Shown: positions 40,720 through 49,819 of the stretch, piece by piece
How the letters are laid out: each line of letters opens with the position of its first letter
How positions within the stretch are numbered: the stretch's first letter is position 1
DNA from: Allobaculum stercoricanis DSM 13633
Lineage (GTDB): Bacteria > Bacillota_I > Bacilli_A > Erysipelotrichales > Erysipelotrichaceae
Assembly (NCBI RefSeq): GCF_000384195.1
Contig: NZ_KB913034.1
Location: 659,479-723,478, forward strand
DNA length: 64,000 nucleotides
Reading direction: 5' to 3'
The notes under the pieces: generated by a model
The model's database searches: none
Seen by the model: the letters and a program-made list of their open reading frames with translations, nothing else
Told to the model about the DNA's origin: nothing
Translations under genes and position numbers: made by a program

Positions 40720-43199
40720 CTTATCCAGAACGAGTCAATAAGCGGTTTTGGAGTGGGGGAGAAAAAGAAAGCAACAAACTCATTCATCCTATGAAACAAA
40801 GTATTGCTCATGCCAAACAAATTGATTTGGTTGTTTCATTTTTAATGGAGTCAGGAGTTCGTTTACTTTTAGAAGATCTTCGAGATGCGATGAACAGACA
40901 AGTCCCCATTCGTATTCTTTGTGGAGCTTATATGAGTATTACTGAACCATCTGCTCTAGTCTTATTAAAAAACGAACTCGGACCACATGCAGAATTGCGC
41001 ATGGATGTGAATTTACGTCGCTCTTTTCATCCGAAGTGCTATATCTTCCATAACGAAAATGGATGTCATGCCTATATCGGTAGTAGCAATTTATCTGCAA
41101 GTGCTTTAACGAGTGGAGTGGAATGGAATTATAGAGTCGATTCACAAACGGATTCAATGAACCTTAATCAGATTTGTGAAGAATTTGAAGAACTCTTTGA
41201 ACAAAGTCGAATCCTCGATGAAGAACTCCTCAATACGTATTGCCAATCTTGGAAAAAGCCACCTATTGTTCGCCAAATTGAATTTGATGATCGGTTAAAT
41301 GATCAAGAACTTGTTAATCATTCATTAGATACTGTGAAGCCCCATGGTGTACAGATTGAAGCATTATATGCATTAAAGAAAACGAGAGAAAACGGAAACA
41401 AAAAAGCAATGATACAAGCGGCAACCGGTGTTGGAAAAACATATCTTGCTGCATTTGATTCTCTTGAATTTCAAAAGGTTCTTTTTGTCGCACACCGTAA
41501 AGAAATATTAGAACAAGCTGCAAGAAGCTTTTATCATGTAAGACCAGATCAATCTTTGGGCTTTATTGATGGCGATCATAAAGATATGGATCAAGATCTA
41601 ACTTTCGCATCCGTGGCAACGCTTTGTTCAGACAATATCTTACAAGAAGATGCCCTTGCTCCAGATACGTTTGATTACATCATCATTGATGAGTTTCATC
41701 ATGCGGCTGCGCACTCTTATTCTAAAATTTTAAATTACTTCAAACCAAAGTTTCTTTTAGGATTAACCGCAACTCCACAAAGAATGGATGGCCGATCTGT
41801 CTATGCACTTTGTGACTTTAATGTGCCTTATTCCATTAACTTACAATCAGCCATTAATCGCGGACTCCTTGTCCCATTTCGCTACTATGCCATATACGAT
41901 AAAGTGGACTATTCGATAATGCGTAAGTCCAATGGAAGATTGAATATTCAAGATTTAGAAGAAGCTTATTCATTGAATATTGAAAGAAATCAAAACATCC
42001 TCAAACACTATCGAAAATATCCTTCTAAACAAGCAATCGGATTTTGCGCAAGTAAAAACCATGCTCTACAGATGTCTCGCTTCTTTAATGAAAATGGAAT
42101 ATTAGCAGCTGCAGTATATTCAGGTAGTAAAGATGATCAATATACGATGACCAGACAAAAAGCACTAGATGAACTTCGCCAAGAAAACCTGCAAATCATC
42201 TTTACTGTAGACTTGTTTAATGAAGGTTTAGATGTCAATACAATTGATCTTGTTCTTTTCCTTCGCCCAACAGAATCCCCAACTATTTTTCTTCAACAAC
42301 TGGGAAGAGGATTAAGATTAGCCCCCAATAAACAGTATTTGACCGTCCTTGATTTTATTGGCAACTACGATAAAGCAGCAATGGCGCCTGCTTTATTAGC
42401 GAATATCACCTCTAGACAAGTGTGTTTAAAAACAATTCAAAATCCGATTCTTCCCGACAATTGTTTCATGGATTTTGATCTCGAACTCATTGATCTATTT
42501 GAAGAAAATCATAATCTTATGAAATCTGATACTCAGTGGCTTCAAGAAGAGTTTGGACGAATTCAAGATTTACTTGGACATCGCCCTACACAAAAAGAAT
42601 TGTTTGAAAATCTAGATGATGATTTATTGCACAAAGTACTCGCCAATTCAAAAATCAATCCATTTCGCGATTATTTGCGCTTTTTAAAGACACTTCAAGT
42701 ACTAACTCCAGAAGAAGAAAAACTCCAAAATTCTGTTGCTGGAAAGTTTTTGATTTGTCTGCAACAAACGAGTATGACTAAGGTTTATAAAATGCCCGTA
42801 TTAATGAGCTTTATTGAACCATTAGGTAAACACATACGAAAAACTATTACCGAAAAACAAGTGTTAGAAGTATGGAAAGAGTTTTTTGATCTAAGAGAAA
42901 ACTGGCGAGATTTAGCGAAGAAAAATCAAACCAACATGACCTATCTAGATTTTAAAGACATTACTGATGCCCAACACTTAGCGAAGATTAAAGATCAACC
43001 AGTTAAATTTCTTTTGAAAAGCGAATCAGAGTTTTTCAAAAAATCGGCTAACGGTGTCTTAGAACTTTCTGATCATCTCGATCCCTGGCTAGATGATTCA
43101 CTCTTTATCGAACATATACTCAATTGTTTAGAATATCGAATCGAATCTTATTACTTTAAAAAAGGATATCTAACCTCAAAAGAGAGTCCACTGAATTAA
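40680..43199 (+). CDS. PLD-nuclease / SF2 DEAD-DEAH helicase protein
   Basis: This 839-residue protein has an N-terminal phospholipase D-like nuclease domain ('FHPKCYIFHN' with HxK, 'YIGSSNLSASALTSG', about 95-150). An SF2 helicase follows with 'IQAATGVGKTYLAA' (Walker A), 'YIIIDEFHHAAAHSY' (DEFH), 'LLGLTATPQRMDG' and 'QQLGRGLRLAPNK' (motif VI). The C-terminal about 250 residues are DUF3427-like. The ATG at 40680, behind ggag, overlaps the methyltransferase by 40 bases. Proteins of this build act in restriction-like or repair roles; next to BREX an anti-phage role is plausible but not shown. Confidence 0.85.
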   Translation: MAEYHRPETNKILTYPERVNKRFWSGGEKESNKLIHPMKQSIAHAKQIDLVVSFLMESGVRLLLEDLRDAMNRQVPIRILCGAYMSITEPSALVLLKNELGPHAELRMDVNLRRSFHPKCYIFHNENGCHAYIGSSNLSASALTSGVEWNYRVDSQTDSMNLNQICEEFEELFEQSRILDEELLNTYCQSWKKPPIVRQIEFDDRLNDQELVNHSLDTVKPHGVQIEALYALKKTRENGNKKAMIQAATGVGKTYLAAFDSLEFQKVLFVAHRKEILEQAARSFYHVRPDQSLGFIDGDHKDMDQDLTFASVATLCSDNILQEDALAPDTFDYIIIDEFHHAAAHSYSKILNYFKPKFLLGLTATPQRMDGRSVYALCDFNVPYSINLQSAINRGLLVPFRYYAIYDKVDYSIMRKSNGRLNIQDLEEAYSLNIERNQNILKHYRKYPSKQAIGFCASKNHALQMSRFFNENGILAAAVYSGSKDDQYTMTRQKALDELRQENLQIIFTVDLFNEGLDVNTIDLVLFLRPTESPTIFLQQLGRGLRLAPNKQYLTVLDFIGNYDKAAMAPALLANITSRQVCLKTIQNPILPDNCFMDFDLELIDLFEENHNLMKSDTQWLQEEFGRIQDLLGHRPTQKELFENLDDDLLHKVLANSKINPFRDYLRFLKTLQVLTPEEEKLQNSVAGKFLICLQQTSMTKVYKMPVLMSFIEPLGKHIRKTITEKQVLEVWKEFFDLRENWRDLAKKNQTNMTYLDFKDITDAQHLAKIKDQPVKFLLKSESEFFKKSANGVLELSDHLDPWLDDSLFIEHILNCLEYRIESYYFKKGYLTSKESPLN

Positions 43200-43282
43200 A
43201 CGAAAAGGTCTATTTTCACTATCTGGCGATTTCATAAATGATGATTTGATCGCTAATTATATGTTAAGGAGGAATAGCATCG

Positions 43283-44206
43283 ATGCAGTTAGGAAGACTG
43301 AAAGAAATTAAAGATTTAAGAAGAGTATGGAAACATGAAGCGTTAGATTTTACTCCTTGGCTTGCACAAGAAGATAATCTTGCGCTCCTCGCCGATGCTG
43401 TGGATTTGGAAATTACTCTTGATGAAACTGAGTCAAGTGTTGGGAATTTCAATGTTGACATTTATGCAACTGAAACAGGCACAGATCGAAAAATTATCAT
43501 TGAGAATCAACTTGAAGATACTAATCACGATCACCTTGGTAAATTGATTACATATGCATCAGGTAAATCTGCCGATATTGTGATTTGGGTAGTAAAAAGA
43601 GCAAGGGAAGAACATCGCTCTGCTATTGAATGGCTAAATAATCATACAGATGAAAATATTGCCTTCTTTTTGGTTGAAATCAAACTATATCAAATTGGCA
43701 ACTCGGACATTGCTGTTAAATTTGAAGTGGTGGAAAAGCCAAATGATTGGGTAAAGGAAATTAAGCGCAACACCAGTAATTCTCCCACGTTACAAGCACG
43801 ATATGATTATTGGGTTGCTTTCAACGATTATGCATTTCAAAACCAGGCATTCGCAGGAGAGTTTGGTAAAAGAAAGGCGAGTACCGACCATTGGATGGAT
43901 ATGAGTGTGGGGTCTTCTGCTTGTCATATTGTAATAAACCAGATTCGCAAAGATAATCGGTTAGTAGTGGAATGGTATATATCTGATGATAAAGATTTAT
44001 TCCATAAGCTATATTCATTCAAATCTGAAATTGAGTCAGAGATGGGGATGAAACTAGAATGGAGAGAATTACCAGAAAAGAAAGCAAGTAGAATTCTTAT
44101 TTCTCATCCAGTAGATTTTGATCATAAAGATAAGTGGGTTGAACAGTTTGATTGGACCATCGACGTAGCAATGAAGATGAAGAAAGTATTTAAGAAATAT
44201 TTATAA
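43283..44206 (+). CDS. DUF4268 family protein with PD-(D/E)XK-like N-terminal domain
   Basis: In this 307-residue protein the N-terminal half shows a nuclease-like pattern ('NFNVDIYATETGTDRKIIIENQLEDTNHDHLGKLITYASG': an Asp, then E-N-Q), matching PD-(D/E)XK restriction-endonuclease-fold proteins. The C-terminal half (about 155-307, 'RYDYWVAFNDYAFQNQ') corresponds to DUF4268. The ribosome site aaggaggaatagc is strong. It stands alone between the helicase and BREX operons, a typical place for a defence gene. Activity is uncertain; the classic catalytic Lys is replaced by Gln. Confidence 0.75.
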   Translation: MQLGRLKEIKDLRRVWKHEALDFTPWLAQEDNLALLADAVDLEITLDETESSVGNFNVDIYATETGTDRKIIIENQLEDTNHDHLGKLITYASGKSADIVIWVVKRAREEHRSAIEWLNNHTDENIAFFLVEIKLYQIGNSDIAVKFEVVEKPNDWVKEIKRNTSNSPTLQARYDYWVAFNDYAFQNQAFAGEFGKRKASTDHWMDMSVGSSACHIVINQIRKDNRLVVEWYISDDKDLFHKLYSFKSEIESEMGMKLEWRELPEKKASRILISHPVDFDHKDKWVEQFDWTIDVAMKMKKVFKKYL

Positions 44207-44754
44207 ATAAGTAAATCCTCGATTTGATTTGAGATTTATTAATTGATCATGTTAATTCGAATGAAGTTAAATAGACGATAAAACTTCTGACTAACTAAAT
44301 TGTTCGAAAAGTTGTATGGGTTAACGATCATACAGTTTTAACTAATGGAAAAGAAACAGAATTTGATATATGGAAACTAAAACTATTGTCTTATATTTTG
44401 ATCATCACGTAATATGGTTCAAAACGAGATAATTGAAATGTGCTCAATACAGGACAATTGCTTACTCAGGATATTAAATGCGACGTTTGGGTTAGGTATT
44501 ACATAAGAAAATTAAACTTGTAAATCCCCAATGCAATATGTGTGCAAATGAATACTAAAGATTCTTAATCAAAATAGGCATATAACGACATAGTAAGCAA
44601 AAAATTAGGCTGTTTAATGTTACTTCTGAAGATAAACGTCAGAAGAGAGATTCATTATAGACTTGACGATCATAACATGATCGTCAAATAAAGGAGATCT
44701 TTAATATTCAAAAAATTAATCTTCGCAGTTGTCTTAAAAGGAGGTAGTGCTTAG
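44207..44754 (+). other. 548-bp stretch: gene remnant and BREX promoter region
   Basis: A plus-strand frame near 44299-44410 (RKVVWVNDHTVLTNGKETEF then DIWKLKLL, stop) looks like a protein fragment without a start, perhaps the tail of a small DUF2442-like gene. Further right are the inverted repeat cttctga / tcagaag (44623-44645) and the long palindrome at 44663. No intact gene is seen. Confidence 0.4.
44663..44687. promoter_or_regulatory. Perfect 11-bp-arm palindrome upstream of the BREX operon
   Basis: ttgacgatcat and atgatcgtcaa are separated by three bases, 67 bp before brxA. It has the form of an operator for a dimeric regulator such as the WYL-domain BrxR proteins, but no such regulator gene is in the window. 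The left arm could also serve as a -35 (TTGACG). Confidence 0.6.
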
Positions 44755-45360
44755 ATGGTGATGAATTTACCTTATAAGGCAGTTATAACAAGAGAACAAT
44801 TTCTTTTTCACGAAATGCGTATTGTAGCCAAACTAATGATGGATGGAATTGAAGACAAACAAATCATTAATTTAGTGACTAGTGAAAACTTATTCCAATA
44901 TCCCACTGAAAAAATGATAAAAAACATAGCTAGAGTTTGTATTGCACGTTTACGTACAATTGATAGTGATTTATTAGTAGAACAAATCGCAAGAGGATCA
45001 AGTGAGAGTGCAAAACAAATATGTTTGTATGCAATGATTAAGTATTATCGTATTGTGTATGACTTCATGGTTACGGTGATTGGAGAAAAGTATCGTACAA
45101 AGGATTATTCGTATTCAAAAGTGGACATTAGCATATTCTTTACTCGTTTACAGGAACAAGTAGAAAATGTATCAACATGGAAGGTTTCTACGATTTCAAA
45201 AAATAAACAAGTGTTAACTAAATTACTTGTTGATAATGGATATTTAGATTCTATAAAATCAACACAATTAAATCCTATTTTGATTGATTTGAATTTAAAA
45301 AAAATATGTAAGGAAAGAAATGAGTATGCGATTTTAGCAGCATTCAATTGTTTTGAGTAG
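44755..45360 (+). CDS. brxA: BREX protein BrxA (DUF1819)
   Basis: This 201-residue small all-helical protein belongs to the DUF1819/BrxA family; 'REQFLFHEMRIVAKLMMDG' and 'ARVCIARLRTIDSDLLVEQIARG' fit family members, which resemble the antiterminator NusB fold and bind nucleic acid. It is the first gene of a complete type 1 BREX operon and has a strong ribosome site (aaaaggaggtag). Its molecular role in BREX is not settled. Confidence 0.9.
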   Translation: MVMNLPYKAVITREQFLFHEMRIVAKLMMDGIEDKQIINLVTSENLFQYPTEKMIKNIARVCIARLRTIDSDLLVEQIARGSSESAKQICLYAMIKYYRIVYDFMVTVIGEKYRTKDYSYSKVDISIFFTRLQEQVENVSTWKVSTISKNKQVLTKLLVDNGYLDSIKSTQLNPILIDLNLKKICKERNEYAILAAFNCFE

Positions 45361-45368
45361 GTGAATAT

Positions 45369-45920
45369 ATGAGTGGTATAAGCAAACGATTAGATGATTT
45401 AAGAAATGCAATTCAACAAGATGATTTCTTAGAAGGAAAAGGTTTAAGCAATGAAGTGAATATACGTATGTTTTGTTATGAACCAAAAGAAGAAATGATA
45501 GTTCGACATTTCTTAGATCAATTAGCGAATGATCATTTAAATTGTCGCATTGTGCATTACGATTTATACGAAGTTTTTCTAAAAATTTGTGAACAAAAGC
45601 GTATCTTAGATGGTATTCCCAAACTTGAAGAAAAAAGAGGAAAAGAATTTTTAGAAAAACAATTTATGAAGATGTGTGATTCAAAGATGTTTGCTTCTAT
45701 GCTGAAATATGACAATGAAACAAAAAGAGATGTGATCATATTATCTGGTGTTGGAAAAGTATTTCCGTTTATGAGAGTTCATAGTTTACTTGAGGCAATG
45801 CAACCGATGTTCAGTGTTCCGATTGTTGTTCTATACCCAGGAACATTTGATGGACATTATTTAAAACTGTTTAACAAATTAAAAGCGAATGAGTATTATC
45901 GTGCCTTTAATTCACTATAA
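45369..45920 (+). CDS. brxB: BREX protein BrxB (DUF1788)
   Basis: This 183-residue DUF1788 protein shows 'RLDDLRNAIQQDDFLEGKGLSNEVNIRMFCYEPKEE', 'DVIILSGVGKVFPFMRVHSLLEAM' and 'VPIVVLYPGTFDGHYLKLF', characteristic of BrxB. It begins eight bases after brxA. In the BREX complex BrxB is thought to act with BrxC and PglX; no enzymatic motif is seen. Confidence 0.92.
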   Translation: MSGISKRLDDLRNAIQQDDFLEGKGLSNEVNIRMFCYEPKEEMIVRHFLDQLANDHLNCRIVHYDLYEVFLKICEQKRILDGIPKLEEKRGKEFLEKQFMKMCDSKMFASMLKYDNETKRDVIILSGVGKVFPFMRVHSLLEAMQPMFSVPIVVLYPGTFDGHYLKLFNKLKANEYYRAFNSL

Positions 45921-45931
45921 GGGGAATAATT

Positions 45932-48900
45932 ATGAAAATTAAAGAGATGTTTAAAGATGATATTAATCGTCAGATTAATGGAGTCGTACAAGTAGAACAA
46001 AAGAAAGAAGATGTAATTGAACAAGAATTACGAGAATATGTTGTTACATCAGAATTGAAAAAGCATTTTGTGAAATTTTTTGATTCGTACTCTGATTCTT
46101 TTGATAATCCTACTGACAATGTTGGGGTATGGATTACAGGTTTTTTTGGTAGTGGTAAATCTCATTTCTTAAAGATGCTATCTTATTTGTTATCCAATAA
46201 AATCGTTGCCGGTAAACCAACGATTGAATACTTTAGAGAGAAATTTGATGATGAATTAACATTCATGAATATTGAGAAGTCTACAAGTGTTCCTACAGAA
46301 ACAATTCTATTTAATATCGATGTAGAAGGATCAATTAATAAAGATGATACAGCGGTTTTACGCGTGTTTTCTAAAGTTTTTTATGATCATTTGGGTTTTT
46401 ACGGAAATGATTTAAAAGTAGCTAAACTTGAACAATTTATTACTAAAAAAGGAAAAATGGATACGTTTAAACAAGTATTTGAAGACAAAAATGGGGATAC
46501 TTGGGAAAACACTCGAAATACAATCGCTTTCTTTGAAGATGATGTAGTTGAAACGCTTGTCGAAGTTTTAGGAATGAGTGAAACAGCTGCTAGACATTGG
46601 TTTGATTCAAGTGAAGAAATTGATTTGAATATTGGCCAATTGGTTGATGAAATCAATGAATATGTAAATTCTAAACCAGAAGGATTTAGATTATTATTTA
46701 TGATCGATGAAGCTGGTCAATATATTGGTACCAATACGAGTATGTTATTAAATCTTCAAACCTTGATTGAAAAGATTGGATCGACTTGTCGAGGAAAAGT
46801 GTGGATTGTAGCGACAGGACAAGAAGCGTTAGACGACATGATTAAAGTACGCCAAGATGAGTTTTCGCGTATTATGGCACGTTTTAAAGTACGTTTAAGT
46901 TTAACTTCTTCCAGTGTAGGAGAAGTAATAGAAAAACGTTTATTAACAAAAACTGAATCTGCAACGAACACGTTAGAAATGGTTTATGAAAATAATGATT
47001 CTATATTGCGCAATCTTTATGCTTTTGATACAGACGTTAAAGATATAAGGGGATATTCGAGTGAAGATCAATTTGTAAAAGTATTCCCATTCGTTCCTTA
47101 TCAATTTGTTTTGATGCAAAAAGTGTTTAACGAAATCAGAAAACATGGACATGCAGGTAAGCATCAATCAAGCGGAGAACGTTCTATGCTTAACGGATTC
47201 CAAGAATCAGCGCAAAAAGTTCAAGAACGTAATGAATTAAGTGTTGTTCCATTATATGAGTTTTATGACACCTTACATAGTTTCCTTGATACGGCAGTAC
47301 GTGGAGTAGTTGAAAGAGCTGAAAAAGCAGCTAATGATCATTTGGGATTAACAAATAAGGATGTAGATTTATTAAAATTATTGTATTTAATCCGCTATAT
47401 TGATGATGTGAAATCAAATGTTGAAAATATCACGATTTTAATGGCAGATTCCATTACTGTTGACAAATTAATGTTGAAAAAAGAAGTCCAAGAATCATTA
47501 GAACGACTACAAAGACAAAACTATGTAGCTCGAAATGGTGAAATTTATACTTTCTTAACAGATGAAGAACAAGATATTGCCCGTGAAATTAAAAATACAC
47601 CAGTAGATACCGCCAAGATTATTAGTGGTATTGGTAACGTGATTTTCTCTGATATTTATATGTCGAAGAAGTTTCGTTATGAAGGAAAGTATGACTTCTC
47701 ATTTGATGAAGCCATTGATAATACAAATATTGGTAGTACAACAGGTGGCATGAAATTACGCTTTGTGACCATTGCGGCTGATCCAAATGAATCAGAAGAA
47801 CATAGTTTGCTTGTGAAATCTAAAAATCATGAAGCTATTTGCGTATTGTCCAATGAATATCCATATTTTGAGTATTTAGAAATGGCTTTAAAAATTGAAA
47901 AATATGCATCTCAAAAAGGTTCGGCTCATTTGCCAGAAACAATCGAAAAAATTATAAGGGATAAAAGAACAGAAGCAAATCGACTAAGAACCCAAGTTAA
48001 ACAATTTTTAGAACAAGCAATCATAGAAGGTAAGTATTATATTGATGGACAAATCGTTTCTTTATCTGGTTCCAATGCTAAAGATAAAATTAATAAGGCA
48101 TTAGAATATTTAGTGAAATACACTTATACGTATTTAAATATGATTGAAGTTAATCATGAATCGGATAACAATATTCTTTCTATATTAAATGAGGCACAAG
48201 AAAGAAAATATGATGGAAGATGTAATAACCAAGAAGCGTGCGATGAAGTAGAAAATTATTTGGGAAATCAAGCGAAGATGAATCATTCTACCTCTATGGC
48301 AGAAATTCATTCTCGTTATTCAAGTATACCTTATGGTTGGCGTGAGATTGATATAGCAGCTGTTATCGCACAATTAATTCGTGATCAGAAAGTGACGATA
48401 AAATATTCGGGAATGACAATTCAAGCAACTGATCATCGTATCGTGGAATTATTACGTAAAAAAAATGAAATTGGAAAGACAATGGTGTCTAAACGAGAAG
48501 AAATTCCTACTTCTAAGTTACAACGGGCTAAAAAATTATTAAGAGAATATTTCGAGGTTATGGATTTGCCAAATGATGAAGATGGTTTGATCCATTTTAT
48601 CAATTCTAAATTTGGTGATCAAAAAATTCGTTACTCCCAATTGTTAAAGGAATATAATACAAGGTTATATCCTGGAAGGGAAACAATCACTGAAGCAATA
48701 AATATAATTAATGATATAAAATTGTGCTCAACTGATAATATCGCTTTGATCAATAAATTAGTGGAATCAGAAGATGATTTATTGGATAACAAAGATGATA
48801 TGCAAGACGTAGAAAACTTTTTTGCGACGCAAAAAAACGTATATGATAACGCTCTGAATTTTATTGAAAGAGTTAGAGAGGAAAGTGATTATTTCGAAAA

Positions 48901-49459
48901 TTTAGATGACGTAAATCATGCAATTTCAGAAATTAAGCGCATAACAACACCATCAAATCAATATAAGTATTCCAAAATTAAAGATTTAAATACCTATATT
49001 TCAATAATCAATGATGCACGAGAAAAATTGATGCTAAGTAAACGCAATGAAGTAAATGATTTAATTGAGCAATGCATAACAGAATTAGAATTCAAAGCCC
49101 AAGAAGATAAAAGAATGCAATCAATTCTAGAACAAGCTATAAATACTTTTAGTGAAAAACGTAATGAAGTATTACGCATCGATGGCTTGGCATTGTTGGA
49201 TGCTAAAAAACAAATATTGAGTCAGTTAAAAGATCAATATATCTCCAAAATGGATAAATGTATTGTTAAAGACGAACAAAAAATACCGGGTACTAATGGT
49301 AATGCAGAAACAAGAAACATAAGAAAACAATTTTATAAACAGGTATTATTCCCAAATACAATAATCACTAATGAAGAAGATGTTAATCATTATGTTGAAG
49401 AAATGAGAACGAAATTATTAGAAGTGTTAAAAGATGTTGATGAGTTAACGATTAAATGA
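45932..49459 (+). CDS. brxC: BREX ATPase BrxC/PglY (DUF499-related)
   Basis: This 1175-residue P-loop ATPase has Walker A 'WITGFFGSGKSHFLKML' (about residues 66-82) and Walker B 'GFRLLFMIDEAGQYIG' (about 250-265), with 'ARFKVRLSLTSSSVGEVIEKRLL' downstream. A long helical and coiled-coil C-terminal half (about 800-1175) follows. Length and motifs match BrxC of type 1 systems. It is required for both methylation and exclusion in characterised BREX systems. It starts 12 bases after brxB; the stop overlaps the following small frame. Confidence 0.94.
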   Translation: MKIKEMFKDDINRQINGVVQVEQKKEDVIEQELREYVVTSELKKHFVKFFDSYSDSFDNPTDNVGVWITGFFGSGKSHFLKMLSYLLSNKIVAGKPTIEYFREKFDDELTFMNIEKSTSVPTETILFNIDVEGSINKDDTAVLRVFSKVFYDHLGFYGNDLKVAKLEQFITKKGKMDTFKQVFEDKNGDTWENTRNTIAFFEDDVVETLVEVLGMSETAARHWFDSSEEIDLNIGQLVDEINEYVNSKPEGFRLLFMIDEAGQYIGTNTSMLLNLQTLIEKIGSTCRGKVWIVATGQEALDDMIKVRQDEFSRIMARFKVRLSLTSSSVGEVIEKRLLTKTESATNTLEMVYENNDSILRNLYAFDTDVKDIRGYSSEDQFVKVFPFVPYQFVLMQKVFNEIRKHGHAGKHQSSGERSMLNGFQESAQKVQERNELSVVPLYEFYDTLHSFLDTAVRGVVERAEKAANDHLGLTNKDVDLLKLLYLIRYIDDVKSNVENITILMADSITVDKLMLKKEVQESLERLQRQNYVARNGEIYTFLTDEEQDIAREIKNTPVDTAKIISGIGNVIFSDIYMSKKFRYEGKYDFSFDEAIDNTNIGSTTGGMKLRFVTIAADPNESEEHSLLVKSKNHEAICVLSNEYPYFEYLEMALKIEKYASQKGSAHLPETIEKIIRDKRTEANRLRTQVKQFLEQAIIEGKYYIDGQIVSLSGSNAKDKINKALEYLVKYTYTYLNMIEVNHESDNNILSILNEAQERKYDGRCNNQEACDEVENYLGNQAKMNHSTSMAEIHSRYSSIPYGWREIDIAAVIAQLIRDQKVTIKYSGMTIQATDHRIVELLRKKNEIGKTMVSKREEIPTSKLQRAKKLLREYFEVMDLPNDEDGLIHFINSKFGDQKIRYSQLLKEYNTRLYPGRETITEAINIINDIKLCSTDNIALINKLVESEDDLLDNKDDMQDVENFFATQKNVYDNALNFIERVREESDYFENLDDVNHAISEIKRITTPSNQYKYSKIKDLNTYISIINDAREKLMLSKRNEVNDLIEQCITELEFKAQEDKRMQSILEQAINTFSEKRNEVLRIDGLALLDAKKQILSQLKDQYISKMDKCIVKDEQKIPGTNGNAETRNIRKQFYKQVLFPNTIITNEEDVNHYVEEMRTKLLEVLKDVDELTIK

Positions 49460-49470
49460 GGAGTCCAATG

Positions 49471-49791
49471 ATGAAAGCGATTAAATCTTGCGTGAATAAA
49501 GAATGCAACTCTTATATCCATAAAATGAAATACAAAGATGAATATGTTTATTGTCCATTTTGTGGAGAAAAACTATTTTATGTATGTGCTGATTGTTGGA
49601 TGCCACTAGACCATAGTACTGAAAAATTCTGTCCTGATTGTCAAAAGAAAAGAACTGATAAAAAAGAAGAGAATCAGCAAAAAATGATGGATAAGAGTGT
49701 AAAAGCAGCAAAAGCAGTAGGTACAGTTGCAGCTGTAGTTGGCGGAGTAGTTAAGAACGGTAAAGATATCATTAAAATTGTAAAAAAATAA
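49471..49791 (+). CDS. Zinc-ribbon protein with hydrophobic tail inside the BREX operon
   Basis: This 106-residue protein has three CxxC-type zinc pairs (CVNKEC, CPFCGEK, CADCW, CPDCQKK, within about residues 7-63), a lysine-rich hinge, and a C-terminal Ala/Val/Gly-rich segment (AAKAVGTVAAVVGGVVKNG, about 78-97). The ATG at 49471 fits gaggag best; ATGs at 49468 and 49456 are alternatives. The gene is wedged between brxC and pglX with only short spacers, so it is cotranscribed. It is not one of the six core BREX genes; function unknown. Confidence 0.8.
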   Translation: MKAIKSCVNKECNSYIHKMKYKDEYVYCPFCGEKLFYVCADCWMPLDHSTEKFCPDCQKKRTDKKEENQQKMMDKSVKAAKAVGTVAAVVGGVVKNGKDIIKIVKK

Positions 49792-49819
49792 TTTTCAGAT
49801 GATAAAGGAGATTTGGTTT

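Noticed and set aside
48001-49459. Possible separate gene in the coiled-coil C-terminal part of BrxC
   Set aside because: The frame is continuous from the BrxC start and the total length is normal for the family.
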